From Roseovarius sp. UBA6167 (GTDB taxonomy: Bacteria; Pseudomonadota; Alphaproteobacteria; Rhodobacterales; Rhodobacteraceae), in the NCBI GenBank assembly GCA_002428225.1, contig DIUD01000038.1:1-61637 (forward strand): a stretch of DNA of 61,637 bases. The letters are read 5' to 3'. The notes beneath the pieces were generated by a model. The model was not told where the DNA came from, ran no database searches, and worked only from the letters and a program-made list of their open reading frames with translations. Of this stretch, positions 30,515-39,109 are shown one piece after another. Position 1 is the first letter of the stretch. Each line of letters opens with the position of its first letter. Made by a program: the position numbers and the translations under genes.

Positions 30515-30647
30515 CGCATGATCCGATTGCAGCCCGGTCCGGCCTTGCCGGGAAGCAGGATGAAGACACAAGGGCCGCGGGGCAATGGGGCCCCGGATGA
30601 AACGGGTCCAACGGGATACGCCCGCCCGGACCAAGCTAGGAAACGTG

Positions 30648-32780
30648 ATGTTTACTGAGACGAAAAAATCAATGCAGTGGGGCGAGGAAACGCTCACGCT
30701 GGAAACCGGCAAGATCGCCCGTCAGGCCGACGGCTCGGTGATCGCCACGCTTGGCGAGACCTCGGTCATGGCCAACGTGACCTTTGCCAAGGAACCCAAG
30801 CCGGGCCTGGATTTCTTCCCGCTGACGGTGCATTATCAGGAGAAATACTATGCCGCAGGCAAGGTGCCCGGCGGCTTTTTCAAGCGCGAGGCGCGCCCCT
30901 CGGAAAAGGAAACGCTGACCGCGCGGCTGATCGACCGTCCGATCCGCCCGCTTTTCGTGCCCGGCTTCAAGCATGAGACGCTAGTCATGTGCACCGTGCT
31001 CAGCCACGATCTGGTCAACGATCCGGACATGGTGGCGATGATCGCGACCTCCGCCGCGCTGACCATTTCGGGCGCGCCGTTCATGGGGCCGATCGGTGGC
31101 TGCCGTGTGGGTTATGTGGATGGGGAATACATCCTCAACCCCGAGATCGACGACATGCACAATCTGCGCTCGAACCCCGAGCAGCGGCTTGATCTGGTGG
31201 TCGCGGCCACACGCGACGCGGTGATGATGGTCGAATCCGAGGCATATGAGCTTTCGGAAGACGAAATGCTGGGCGCGGTGACCTTTGCGCATGAACAGAT
31301 CAAGCCGGTCTGCGACCTGATCGTGGAATTCGCCGAGGAATGTGCGAAAGAGCCGTTCGACTTCCGCCCGCCGGATTACTCGGCGCTTTACGCCGCCGTG
31401 AAGGCCGCCGGTGAAGAGCAGATGCGCGCCGCTTTCGCCATCCGCGACAAGCAGGAACGCACCCATGCGATTTCCGCCGCGAAAGAGGCGATCAAGGCGC
31501 AACTGACCGAGGAACAGCTTGCCGATGCCAATCTCGGCGCGGCGCTCAAAAAGCTCGAATCGGGGGTGCTGCGCGGCGATGTGGTCAGGAACGGCAACCG
31601 GATCGACGGGCGTCGTCTGGATGAGATCCGCCCGATCGTGTGCGAGACCGGCCTTCTGCCGCGCACGCATGGCTCGGCGCTCTTTACCCGTGGCGAGACG
31701 CAGGCGCTGGTGGTGACCACGCTCGGCACCGGCGATGACGAGCAGTTCGTCGATGCGCTGCACGGGAATTTCAAATCGAACTTCCTGCTGCATTACAACT
31801 TCCCGCCCTATTCGGTCGGCGAAGCCGGGCGCGTCGGCCCTCCGGGACGGCGCGAGATCGGGCACGGGAAACTTGCCTGGCGCGCGCTTCAGGCGGTTCT
31901 GCCGCCGGCGACCGATTTCCCCTACACGATCCGCCTGGTGTCCGAGATCACCGAATCGAACGGCTCTTCGTCGATGGCCTCGGTCTGTGGCGGGTCGCTG
32001 GCGATGATGGATGCGGGCGTGCCGCTCAAGACATCCGTGGCCGGGGTGGCCATGGGCCTCGTGCTTGAGGACGACGGATCTTTCGCCATCCTGTCGGACA
32101 TTCTTGGTGACGAGGATCACCTCGGCGACATGGATTTCAAGGTGGCGGGCACGGCCGACGGCATCACCTCGCTGCAAATGGATATCAAGGTCGCGGGCAT
32201 CACCCCCGAGATCATGAAAAAGGCGCTGGCGCAGGCGCGCGAAGGCCGAATGCATATCCTGGGCGAGATGGACAAGGCGCTCTCGGGGGCCAATGATTTC
32301 TCGGTCCACGCACCGCGCATCGAGACCATGCAGATCCCCACCGACAAGATCCGCGAAGTAATCGGCTCGGGCGGCAAGGTAATCCGCGAAATCGTCGAGG
32401 TTTCGGGCGCCAAGGTCGATATAAACGACGAGGGCATCATCAAGATCGCCTCGCCCAATGGCGATTCGATCCGGAAGGCCCATGACATGATCTGGTCCAT
32501 CGTCGCAGAACCCGAAGAGGGCGGCGTCTACAAGGGCACGGTCGTCAAGATCGTCGATTTCGGCGCTTTCGTGAACTTCTTCGGCAAGCGCGACGGGCTG
32601 GTGCACGTCAGCCAGATCGAGAATCGTCGCCTGAACCATCCCTCCGATGTGCTCAAGGAAGGTCAGGAGGTCTGGGTCAAGCTTCTGGGCTTTGACGATC
32701 GCGGCAAGGTTCGCCTGTCGATGAAGGTCGTCGATCAGCAGACCGGCGAAGAGGTCAAGGCAGAAGAAGCGGCTGACTGA
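30648..32780 (+). CDS. pnp: Polyribonucleotide nucleotidyltransferase (PNPase)
   Basis: A 710-residue trimeric 3'-5' phosphorolytic exoribonuclease, core of RNA decay and of the degradosome. Two RNase PH-type domains (about 1-210 and 310-540) flank an all-helical linker. The active-site segments GGFFKREARPSEKETLTARLIDR and SNGSSSMASVCGGSL are intact. A KH domain (about 555-610, IREVIGSGGKVIREI) and an S1 domain (about 620-690, GTVVKIVDFGAFVNFFGKRDGLVHVSQI) bind RNA. The start at 30648 (MFTETKKSMQW) has agga 7-8 nt upstream; longer in-frame starts overlap the promoter region. Follows rpsO and ends in a strong terminator. Confidence 0.98.
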   Translation: MFTETKKSMQWGEETLTLETGKIARQADGSVIATLGETSVMANVTFAKEPKPGLDFFPLTVHYQEKYYAAGKVPGGFFKREARPSEKETLTARLIDRPIRPLFVPGFKHETLVMCTVLSHDLVNDPDMVAMIATSAALTISGAPFMGPIGGCRVGYVDGEYILNPEIDDMHNLRSNPEQRLDLVVAATRDAVMMVESEAYELSEDEMLGAVTFAHEQIKPVCDLIVEFAEECAKEPFDFRPPDYSALYAAVKAAGEEQMRAAFAIRDKQERTHAISAAKEAIKAQLTEEQLADANLGAALKKLESGVLRGDVVRNGNRIDGRRLDEIRPIVCETGLLPRTHGSALFTRGETQALVVTTLGTGDDEQFVDALHGNFKSNFLLHYNFPPYSVGEAGRVGPPGRREIGHGKLAWRALQAVLPPATDFPYTIRLVSEITESNGSSSMASVCGGSLAMMDAGVPLKTSVAGVAMGLVLEDDGSFAILSDILGDEDHLGDMDFKVAGTADGITSLQMDIKVAGITPEIMKKALAQAREGRMHILGEMDKALSGANDFSVHAPRIETMQIPTDKIREVIGSGGKVIREIVEVSGAKVDINDEGIIKIASPNGDSIRKAHDMIWSIVAEPEEGGVYKGTVVKIVDFGAFVNFFGKRDGLVHVSQIENRRLNHPSDVLKEGQEVWVKLLGFDDRGKVRLSMKVVDQQTGEEVKAEEAAD

Positions 32781-32808
32781 TCCGCGCCGGCCTGACACGG
32801 AGAAAAGG

Positions 32809-32840
32809 CGCGCCGCATCCCCCTGCGGCGCGTTTTCTTT
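32809..32840 (+). terminator. Rho-independent terminator after pnp
   Basis: CGCGCCGCA (32809-32817), loop TCCCCC, TGCGGCGCG (32824-32832) and then TTTTCTTTT. A 9-bp perfect GC stem with a clear U-tract, 28 bp after the pnp stop. It also closes the convergent cytochrome gene's side without interrupting it. Confidence 0.9.
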
Positions 32841-32846
32841 TGCCCG

Positions 32847-33248
32847 TCACCCTTCCTGGATGCTCTCCAGATAGGCCAAAAGCGCGGCCAGCGGGCGCGG
32901 CGTCGGCGTCAGCACACCGTCGCCGACATCGACCGGCACCGTATCGCCGCGCAAGAGCAGGCCGAATTCCGGCATCTCCTGCCCCGGCAGCCCGGTCCGG
33001 TCATAACCGTCTATCACCGAAAGCACATGCGCGCGCGGAAACGCCCCGTCGCCGAACCGCGTGAGGTCAGCGGGCGGCGGCACCATCCCCACGGCCCATG
33101 GCCCGTCTCCCTTGCCGCCCGACCCGTGGCATTGCGCGCAATTTTCGGCAAAAATCGGCGCGCCCTCCTGCGCGTCGGGCATCGACGCCGCCTGCACGCA
33201 GGCAGCAAGCCCGAGGGCGGCAATCAGGGTGGCAAGGGGATACTGCAT
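32847..33248 (-). CDS. Monohaem c-type cytochrome
   Basis: A 133-residue exported cytochrome c. Residues 1 to about 21 form a signal peptide; the sequence ALGLAAC17 could also be a lipobox, so a lipoprotein is possible. The haem-attachment motif is CAQCH (Cys37, Cys40, His41), followed by GSGGKGDGPWAVGMVPPPADL, as in class I cytochromes of the CccA/NorC-like kind. A C-terminal Met ligand candidate is in EMPEFG. ATG 33248 is chosen because gagg lies 6 nt upstream; an in-frame ATG at 33260 is the alternative. It stands alone between pnp and lysS, so its redox partner is unknown. Confidence 0.88.
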   Translation of the reverse strand: MQYPLATLIAALGLAACVQAASMPDAQEGAPIFAENCAQCHGSGGKGDGPWAVGMVPPPADLTRFGDGAFPRAHVLSVIDGYDRTGLPGQEMPEFGLLLRGDTVPVDVGDGVLTPTPRPLAALLAYLESIQEG

Positions 33249-33313
33249 CGCGGACCTCATGCTCTTTTGCGCCCGAGGCTACCAAGCCGCCGGCGCGCGC
33301 GCAATGATCCGCA

Positions 33314-34888
33314 TCAGGCCAGCTCGCCCGCAAGCGCCCGGTCGATGAGCGCGACCGTCTCTTCCACGCCGTAAAGCGCGATGAACCCGCCAAAGCGCGG
33401 CCCTTGCGAGGCCCCCAGCAGCACCTCGTAAAGCGCGCGGAACCAGTCGCGCAGCGGATCGAACCGGTCGCGCCCCACGTCATAGACGATCCCTTGCAGC
33501 ATCTCGTCATCGCGCGCGCCCTCATGCGCGGCAAGCCGGTCGCGCAGATCGGCAAGCGCCTCGCGCTCCAGATCATTGGGCGCGCGATAGACCTTGTGCG
33601 GCGCGACGAAATCCTCGTAATAGCGCACCGCGCCCTCTGCCGCGGCATCGAGATCGGGATTCGTCTCGGGGCTCGCGTCCGGCGCATAGCGGCGGATGAA
33701 GCCCCAGAGCGTGGCCTTGTCCCGCGCGGCAGACACAGACGCGAGGTTGAGCAGCATCGAGAAGGGCACGACCATCCGGCTCTCGGGGACATCGCCGTTG
33801 TGGATGTGATGCACCGGGTTGTTCAGCCGCTGCGCCATGTCCTGCCCGGCATAAGCGCGCAATTGCTGATGGTATTCGTCCAGCGCCCTTGGGATCACGT
33901 CGAAATGCAGCCGCTTCGCCGTCCTGGGCTTTTGATACATGAAATAGCTGAGCGATTCCGTCGCCGCATAGCGTAGCCATTCGTCGATCGAGATGCCGTT
34001 GCCGGAGGATTTCGAGATCTTCTGCCCGGTCTCATCCAGAAACAGCTCATAGGTGAAATGCTCGGGCGGATGCACACCAAGCGCCCGGCAGATGCCGTCA
34101 TAGATCGGCGTATTGGTGGAATGGTCCTTGCCATACATCTCGAAATCGACGCCAAGCGCCGCCCAGCGTGCGCCGAAATCGGGCTTCCATTGCAGCTTTA
34201 CATGCCCGCCGGTCACCGGCAGCGTCCATTCGCGGCCCTGCTCGTCGTCAAAGGTGATCTCGCCCTTGCGGCCGTCCACATGCTTCATCGGCACATAGAG
34301 CACGCGCCCCGTCTCGGGGTGAATGGGCAGGAAGATCGAATAGGTCTTGCGCCGCTCCTCGCGCAGGGATTTCAGCATGATTGCCATGATCGCGTCATAA
34401 CGCTCGGCGGCGCGCAACAGCACCTCGTCGAACTGCCCCGAGCGGTAGAACTCGGTCGCCGAGATGAACTCGTAGTCGAACCCGAACGTGTCGAGAAACC
34501 GCCGCAGCATTGCGTTGTTGTGATGGCCAAAGCTCTCGTATTCGCCGAACGGGTCGGGCACCGAGGTCAGAGGCTTTTGCAGATGCTCGCGCAGCGCCTC
34601 CTGCCCCGGCACGTTGCCGGGCACCTTGCGCATCCCGTCAAGGTCATCCGAAAAGCAGATGAGCCGCGTCGGGATATCGCTGATCGTCTCGAAGGCACGG
34701 CGGATCATCGTCGTGCGCAGCACCTCGCCGAAAGTGCCGATATGGGGCAGCCCGCTCGGGCCATAGCCGGTCTCGAACAGCACATGGCCCTTTTCCGGCG
34801 GCGCCTTTTCATAGCGTTTGAGCACCCGGCGCGCTTCCTCGAACGGCCAGGCTTTCGATTGCATCGCGGCTTCGCGCAGATCGGACAT
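33314..34888 (-). CDS. lysS: Class I lysyl-tRNA synthetase
   Basis: A 524-residue class I LysRS, the archaeal-type enzyme found in alphaproteobacteria and unrelated to the class II LysS of most bacteria. HIGH-type signature PHIGTF begins at about residue 48 (His49). The KMSKS-type motif KISKSSGNG is at about residue 290. ERYDAIMAIM, FLPIHPETGRVLYVPM and FELYGKDH-like segments (FEMYGKDHSTNTPIYD) belong to the catalytic domain, and the C-terminus is the class I helical anticodon-binding region. The start at 34888 is ATG (MSDLREAAMQSKAWPF). It is divergent from the TerB-like gene. Some databases name the class I form lysK. Confidence 0.95.
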   Translation of the reverse strand: MSDLREAAMQSKAWPFEEARRVLKRYEKAPPEKGHVLFETGYGPSGLPHIGTFGEVLRTTMIRRAFETISDIPTRLICFSDDLDGMRKVPGNVPGQEALREHLQKPLTSVPDPFGEYESFGHHNNAMLRRFLDTFGFDYEFISATEFYRSGQFDEVLLRAAERYDAIMAIMLKSLREERRKTYSIFLPIHPETGRVLYVPMKHVDGRKGEITFDDEQGREWTLPVTGGHVKLQWKPDFGARWAALGVDFEMYGKDHSTNTPIYDGICRALGVHPPEHFTYELFLDETGQKISKSSGNGISIDEWLRYAATESLSYFMYQKPRTAKRLHFDVIPRALDEYHQQLRAYAGQDMAQRLNNPVHHIHNGDVPESRMVVPFSMLLNLASVSAARDKATLWGFIRRYAPDASPETNPDLDAAAEGAVRYYEDFVAPHKVYRAPNDLEREALADLRDRLAAHEGARDDEMLQGIVYDVGRDRFDPLRDWFRALYEVLLGASQGPRFGGFIALYGVEETVALIDRALAGELA

Positions 34889-35008
34889 CGCTCAAACTCC
34901 GGGGTTTCGCGCGAGCAGGGCGCCGCGCGGGTCTGCGGCTACCTATTGCCGCGCGGCGGGACAGTCAATATTCTGCGCCGCAACATTCCCTTGCCTGAAA
35001 GGCTTGTC

Positions 35009-35434
35009 ATGTCCGATCCCGCCCCTCATCCGCTCAGCCCCGAGGATTGCCTTGTGGCGGTGATGATTGCCGTCTCCGCCTCGGATGAGAACATCCGCAC
35101 CGCCGAACTGATAAAGATCGAAAGCCAGATCAACAATCTGCCGGTCTTTGCCAGCTACGATCCCGACCGGCTGCGCCTCATGTCGCAGACCGTCTTTGAC
35201 CTTTTCGCCGTCGAGGACGGGCTTGACGCGCTCTTCGGCCTGATCCGCGCCAATCTTCCCGAACGCCTCAATGAGACCGCCTATGCGCTTGCCTGTGACG
35301 TGGCCGCCGCCGACGGCAGGCTCGACGACCGTGAATTGCGCCTGCTCGAGGAAATGCGCTACGAGTTGAACATCGACCGGCTGCACGCGGCGGCGATCGA
35401 GCGCGGGGCGCGCGCGCGTCACATGACCGTCTGA
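35009..35434 (+). CDS. TerB-like tellurite-resistance family protein
   Basis: A 141-residue all-helical TerB-family protein. The core (about 10-125) shows paired acidic segments with the EF-hand-like pattern of TerB: SASDENIRTAELIKIE (about 23-38) and DVAAADGRLDDRELRLLEEM (about 98-117), each D-x-x-x-x-x-E-L/x-x-I/L. TerB domains bind metal ions and occur in tellurite and phage resistance and general stress, but stand-alone copies like this are usually housekeeping proteins of unknown role. The start at 35009 follows aaagg. It lies upstream of rpiA on the same strand with a 70-bp gap. Confidence 0.82.
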   Translation: MSDPAPHPLSPEDCLVAVMIAVSASDENIRTAELIKIESQINNLPVFASYDPDRLRLMSQTVFDLFAVEDGLDALFGLIRANLPERLNETAYALACDVAAADGRLDDRELRLLEEMRYELNIDRLHAAAIERGARARHMTV

Positions 35435-35504
35435 GCGCGATTGCCCCTCGCGCCGCGACGCCGACGCGCCTATAAGACCGGGCAAAGCCACGCGGAGATG
35501 TCCC

Positions 35505-36293
35505 ATGACCGGAGAATTGTCCCCCATCGACAAGGCCAAGTTCGTCGCCGCCAAACGCTCGGTCGATCATATCGAGGACGGGATGCGCGTGGGTCTCGGC
35601 ACCGGCTCTACCGCCGCGTGGATGGTGCGCTGCCTCGGCGAGAGGGTGCGCGAGGACGGGCTGCGCATCCGCGGCGTGCCCACCTCGACCCGCACCGCCG
35701 ATCTCGCCCGCGAGGTCGGCATCGAGGTCATCAGCCTCGACGAGGCGAAATGGCTCGACGTGACCATCGACGGCGCGGACGAGTTCGACGCCGATTTCAA
35801 CCTCATCAAGGGCGGCGGCGGGGCGCTGTTGCACGAAAAGATCGTCGCCACCGCCTCTGACCAGATGATCATGATCGCCGATGTGGGCAAGGAGGTCGGC
35901 ACGCTCGGCGCCTTTGCGCTGCCGGTCGAGATCATCCCCTTCGGCTGGCAGACCACGAAATCGCTGATCGAGGAGTTGCTGATCAACATGGACGTGCTCG
36001 GCCGAAATGCCACGCTGCGGATGAGCGGCCAGCGCCTCTTTACCACCGACGAGGGCAATTACATCGTCGATTTGCATCTCGGCCGCATCGGCAACCCGCA
36101 TCAGCTTGCCATGGCGCTCAACCAGGTGCCGGGGGTGGTCGAAAACGGGCTGTTCCTCGATATCTGCGACGTGGTGATCCTCGGCTACGGCGACGGGCGG
36201 GTCGAGACGCGCGACATCAATGATGGCACCGTGGCCCATGACCGGATCGACTTTGTCGAGAGCGAGAATCTTTTCGCCGATCTCGGCGATTGA
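35505..36293 (+). CDS. rpiA: Ribose-5-phosphate isomerase A
   Basis: A 262-residue pentose-phosphate enzyme that interconverts ribose-5-phosphate and ribulose-5-phosphate. Motifs are GLGTGSTAAWMVRCLGE (about 30-46) for phosphate binding, VTIDGADEFDADFNLIKGGGGALLHEKIVA (about 87-115) with catalytic Asp, Glu and Lys, and the C-terminal VVENGLFLDICDVVILGYGDG. Length is slightly longer than the typical about 220-230 residues owing to a C-terminal extension (RVETRDINDGTVAHDRIDF onward), which is common in Rhodobacterales. The ATG at 35505 has a gagat-type ribosome site, and starts MTGELSPIDKAKFV. Confidence 0.95.
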   Translation: MTGELSPIDKAKFVAAKRSVDHIEDGMRVGLGTGSTAAWMVRCLGERVREDGLRIRGVPTSTRTADLAREVGIEVISLDEAKWLDVTIDGADEFDADFNLIKGGGGALLHEKIVATASDQMIMIADVGKEVGTLGAFALPVEIIPFGWQTTKSLIEELLINMDVLGRNATLRMSGQRLFTTDEGNYIVDLHLGRIGNPHQLAMALNQVPGVVENGLFLDICDVVILGYGDGRVETRDINDGTVAHDRIDFVESENLFADLGD

Positions 36294-36330
36294 ACCTTGC
36301 CTGCTTGGCACGGCGACCCCCAGGGATTAC

Positions 36331-36738
36331 ATGCGCCCCATGGCACGACACCACACACATGACGGCCCCGGCCCGTCGCAGCGTCAGTTGCGGGTTGGCG
36401 AACTCATCCGCCGCACCCTGTCGGAGGTGCTGATGCGCGGCGACATCCACGATCCAGACCTCAACCGCCTGTCGATCACGGTCGGCGAAGTGCGCTGCTC
36501 GCCCGACCTCAAGATCGCCACCGCCTTTGTCATGCCCCTCGGCGGCGACCCCACAGGCGAATCCGTCGGGCTTCTGGCGCGCAACAAATCGGAACTGCGC
36601 CGCATCATCGGGCGCAAGGCAGGGCTGAAGTTCACCCCGGACCTGCGCTTTCGCCTCGATGAGACCTTCGACCGGATGGACGAGACGCGGCGGCTTTTTG
36701 CCGACGAGAAGGTGCGCCGGGATGTGGAGGGCGAGTGA
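36331..36738 (+). CDS. rbfA: Ribosome-binding factor A
   Basis: A 135-residue KH-fold factor needed for 30S maturation and cold adaptation. It has the family pattern QRQLRVGELIRRTLSEVLMRGD (about 17-38), then VGEVRCSPDLKIATAFVMPLGG, and the C-terminal KFTPDLRFRLDETFDRMDETRRLF. The start is set at 36331 because aggga lies 6 nt upstream; an in-frame ATG at 36340 would leave that site too far away. It is not beside nusA, infB or truB in the canonical enterobacterial order, but truB follows two genes later, so the ribosome/RNA-modification theme is kept. Confidence 0.95.
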   Translation: MRPMARHHTHDGPGPSQRQLRVGELIRRTLSEVLMRGDIHDPDLNRLSITVGEVRCSPDLKIATAFVMPLGGDPTGESVGLLARNKSELRRIIGRKAGLKFTPDLRFRLDETFDRMDETRRLFADEKVRRDVEGE

Positions 36739-36814
36739 GCCGCCCCTGGCCCAAGGCCACATCATTGCCCGACCCTGTCGGGCAACCTCTCGGGCGGGTC
36801 AGCGCACCTGGCAA

Positions 36815-36843
36815 GAGATGCTCCGGTCAAGCCGGAGCATGAC
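36815..36843. repeat. 29-bp dispersed palindromic repeat, copy 1
   Basis: Contains ATGCTCCGG-TCAAG-CCGGAGCAT: perfect 9-bp arms around a 5-nt centre, flanked by GAG and GAC. Copy 2 at 53350-53378 lies in the opposite orientation and matches over all 29 bp except two positions, which pair with each other. The likely ATG of the downstream glycosidase gene (36839) lies in the right arm. The pattern resembles REP-type intergenic palindromes. Confidence 0.7.
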
Positions 36844-37600
36844 GCGCGTTCTTTCGCGCGTCTGCGCCCTTGCCCTCCTGCTTGCGCCCCTTCCCGCCGC
36901 GGCGGCCTCCTGCCGTGCGATCACCTTTGAGGGTGCAGGCTATACCCTGTGCGAGGCCGATGCCGCGCGCGACGACATCCGCCTGTTTCTCAACGATCCG
37001 GCGAGCGACGCGCCGCTGGGCAGTTTCTCCAATATCGACCGGCTGCTCGCGCGCGACGGCAAGCGCCTCGCCTTCGCCATGAACGCCGGCATGTATCACG
37101 CCGACCGCAGCCCCGTGGGCCTCTATACCGAAAACGGCGAGAGGCGCGCGCCCCTCGTCACCTCTGCCGGTCCGGGCAATTTCGGGATGCTGCCCAACGG
37201 CGTGTTCTGCATCTCCGCAACCCGCGCGCATGTCATCGAATCGCGCCGCTTCGCGCGGCAGGCTCCCGCCTGCCGCTTTGCCACGCAATCGGGGCCGATG
37301 CTGGTGATCGACGGCGCGCTGCACCCGCGCTTCCTGAAGGACAGCGACAGCCTGTATATCCGTAACGGTGTCGGCACGTCGGCTGACGGGCACCGGGTCT
37401 GGTTTCTGATTTCCGACGCGCCGGTGAATTTCCACCGCTTCGCGCGCGTCTTCCGCGACCATCTCGGCGCGCGCCAGGCGCTCTATCTCGACGGCAATGT
37501 GTCGCGGCTGCACGCGCCGGGTCTGGGCCGCTCGGATCTCGGGTTTCCGCTCGGGCCGATGGTGGGGGTGGTGGTTGACGCGGGGGCCGCGCCCGAGTAG
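36839..37600 (+). CDS. Exported phosphodiester glycosidase-family protein (DUF2233/NAGPA-like)
   Basis: A 253-residue protein with a signal peptide (MTRVLSRVCALALLLAPLPAAAA, cleaved about residue 22) and the phosphodiester glycosidase fold related to the human uncovering enzyme and YngK/EpsL-type proteins. Family segments are LAFAMNAGMYHADRSPVGLY (about 77-96), LPNGVFCI, ATQSGPMLVIDG, RNGVGTSADGHRVWFLISD, and LYLDGNVSRL with a conserved Asp near the end. Four cysteines suggest disulphides. It probably acts on cell-surface or periplasmic glycans. The ATG at 36839 lies inside a palindromic repeat; ATG 36818 is an alternative. truB follows 49 bp downstream. Confidence 0.85.
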   Translation: MTRVLSRVCALALLLAPLPAAAASCRAITFEGAGYTLCEADAARDDIRLFLNDPASDAPLGSFSNIDRLLARDGKRLAFAMNAGMYHADRSPVGLYTENGERRAPLVTSAGPGNFGMLPNGVFCISATRAHVIESRRFARQAPACRFATQSGPMLVIDGALHPRFLKDSDSLYIRNGVGTSADGHRVWFLISDAPVNFHRFARVFRDHLGARQALYLDGNVSRLHAPGLGRSDLGFPLGPMVGVVVDAGAAPE

Positions 37601-37649
37601 GCGCTCTGCCCTGATCGGCAGACAATCCGCAGGTAACAAGGGGCCGGAC

Positions 37650-38555
37650 ATGGCACGCAAGCCCAAGGGGCGCGATATCTCGGGATGGCTGGTGGTGGAC
37701 AAGCCCGCGGGTCTGACCTCTACCGCCGTCGTCAACAAGGTCAAATGGGCGCTCGATGCGCGCAAGGCGGGCCATGCCGGCACACTTGACCCCGAGGCGA
37801 CCGGCGTTCTGGCCATCGCGCTTGGCGAGGCGACCAAGACCGTCCCCTACATCACCGAGGCGCTCAAGGCGTATCGCTTTACCGTGCGGCTCGGGCAGGC
37901 GACCAATACCGACGATACCGAGGGCAAGGTCATCGCCGAGAGCGACGCGCGCCCCGGCGATGACGCGATCAAGGCCGCGCTCGGTGCCTTCGTGGGCGAG
38001 ATCATGCAGGTGCCGCCGCGTTTCTCGGCGGTCAAGATCGACGGGCAGCGCGCCTACAAGCGCGCCCGCGACGGCGAGGAATTCGAGGTCGCACCCCGCC
38101 CGCTCTGGGTGGAGGAACTGCTGCTCGTGGACCGCCCCGATCCCGACCATGCGGTGATCGAGATGACCTGCGGCAAGGGCGGCTACGTGCGCGCCATCGC
38201 CCGCGATCTCGGGGCGGCGCTTGGCTGCCATGGCCATGTGGTCACGCTGCGCCGGCTCTGGTCGGGGCCTTTTGACGCCGGCGACGGCGTGAGCATGGAG
38301 ACCATCGAGGCGCTCGCCCGCACCGGCGATCTTGACGCCCATATCCGCCCGCTCGAGGAAGGGCTCTCTGATCTGCCCATGGTCACGGCGACGCCCGAGG
38401 GCGCGGCGCGGCTGCGCAACGGCAATCCCGGCATGGTGATAGCGCGCGACGTGGACCATGGCGAGGAATGCTGGGCCGCGTGGGAGGGCCGCGCGCTGGC
38501 CGTGGGGCACTATCGGGCGGGCGAATTGCACCCGGCGCGCGTCTTCAACCGATGA
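37650..38555 (+). CDS. truB: tRNA pseudouridine(55) synthase
   Basis: A 301-residue enzyme that converts U55 of the T-loop in all tRNAs to pseudouridine. The catalytic Asp47 is in GHAGTLDPEATG (41-52). DKPAGLTSTAVV (17-28) and KAYRFTVRLGQATNTDDTEG follow, and MTCGKGGYVRAIARDLG lies near residue 170. A C-terminal PUA-like region (about 255-301) completes the fold. The start at 37650 gives the usual MARKPKGRDISGWLVVDKP. The TGA is overlapped by the next gene's ATG (ATGA at 38552-38555). Confidence 0.96.
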   Translation: MARKPKGRDISGWLVVDKPAGLTSTAVVNKVKWALDARKAGHAGTLDPEATGVLAIALGEATKTVPYITEALKAYRFTVRLGQATNTDDTEGKVIAESDARPGDDAIKAALGAFVGEIMQVPPRFSAVKIDGQRAYKRARDGEEFEVAPRPLWVEELLLVDRPDPDHAVIEMTCGKGGYVRAIARDLGAALGCHGHVVTLRRLWSGPFDAGDGVSMETIEALARTGDLDAHIRPLEEGLSDLPMVTATPEGAARLRNGNPGMVIARDVDHGEECWAAWEGRALAVGHYRAGELHPARVFNR

Positions 38556-39109
38556 GCGCCCCCGAGGACCGACACGACCCCGGCGGCAAGGTGCGGCTGC
38601 GCCTGCCCGAGGGCGTGCGGGGCGGCGCGACGTTTTCGCCCTGCGGGCGCTACCGGCAGGCGCTCGTGCGCGACTGGACGCCCGAAGGCACGACACCCCG
38701 CGCCGTGCTGTTCGTCGGGATGAACCCGTCCGTGGCCAGCGCCGAGGTCTCCGACCCCACCTGCCACCGCGAACTGACCTTTGCCCGCGACTGGGGCTTT
38801 ACCCGCTATCTCAAGGGCAATGTGCTTGACTGGCGCGCCACCGCGCCGCGCGACCTGCCCGGCCCCGACCTCGCGTGCAGCCCCGCCAATATCCCGGCGC
38901 TTGTCGCCATGGCCGACGAGGCAGAGCTGATCGTCATGGCCCATGGCAGGCTGCCCGCGCGCTATGGCGGGATCGTGCGCGCCACCACCGAGGCCCTGCG
39001 CCAGACGGGCCGCCCGCTCGGATGCTTCGGTCTGAACAGGGACGGCTCGCCGCGCCACCCGCTTTACCTGCGCAAGGATGCGAAACTCCTCCCCTTTCCG
39101 GCAGGTTGA
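38552..39109 (+). CDS. DUF1643 domain-containing protein
   Basis: A 185-residue protein with a DUF1643 domain over most of its length (FSPCGRYRQALVRDW at about 28-42, LFVGMNPSVASAEVSDPTCHRELTFAR at about 53-79, LIVMAHG and FGLNRDGSPRHPLYL near the end). DUF1643 is of unknown function; the conserved NPS, DPT, and NGxPxHPLYL motifs suggest an enzyme of a nucleotide- or base-related kind, but this is not established. Start ATG overlaps the truB stop by 4 bp, so it is co-translated with a tRNA-modifying enzyme. Involvement in RNA metabolism is only a context-based guess. Confidence 0.85.
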   Translation: MSAPEDRHDPGGKVRLRLPEGVRGGATFSPCGRYRQALVRDWTPEGTTPRAVLFVGMNPSVASAEVSDPTCHRELTFARDWGFTRYLKGNVLDWRATAPRDLPGPDLACSPANIPALVAMADEAELIVMAHGRLPARYGGIVRATTEALRQTGRPLGCFGLNRDGSPRHPLYLRKDAKLLPFPAG

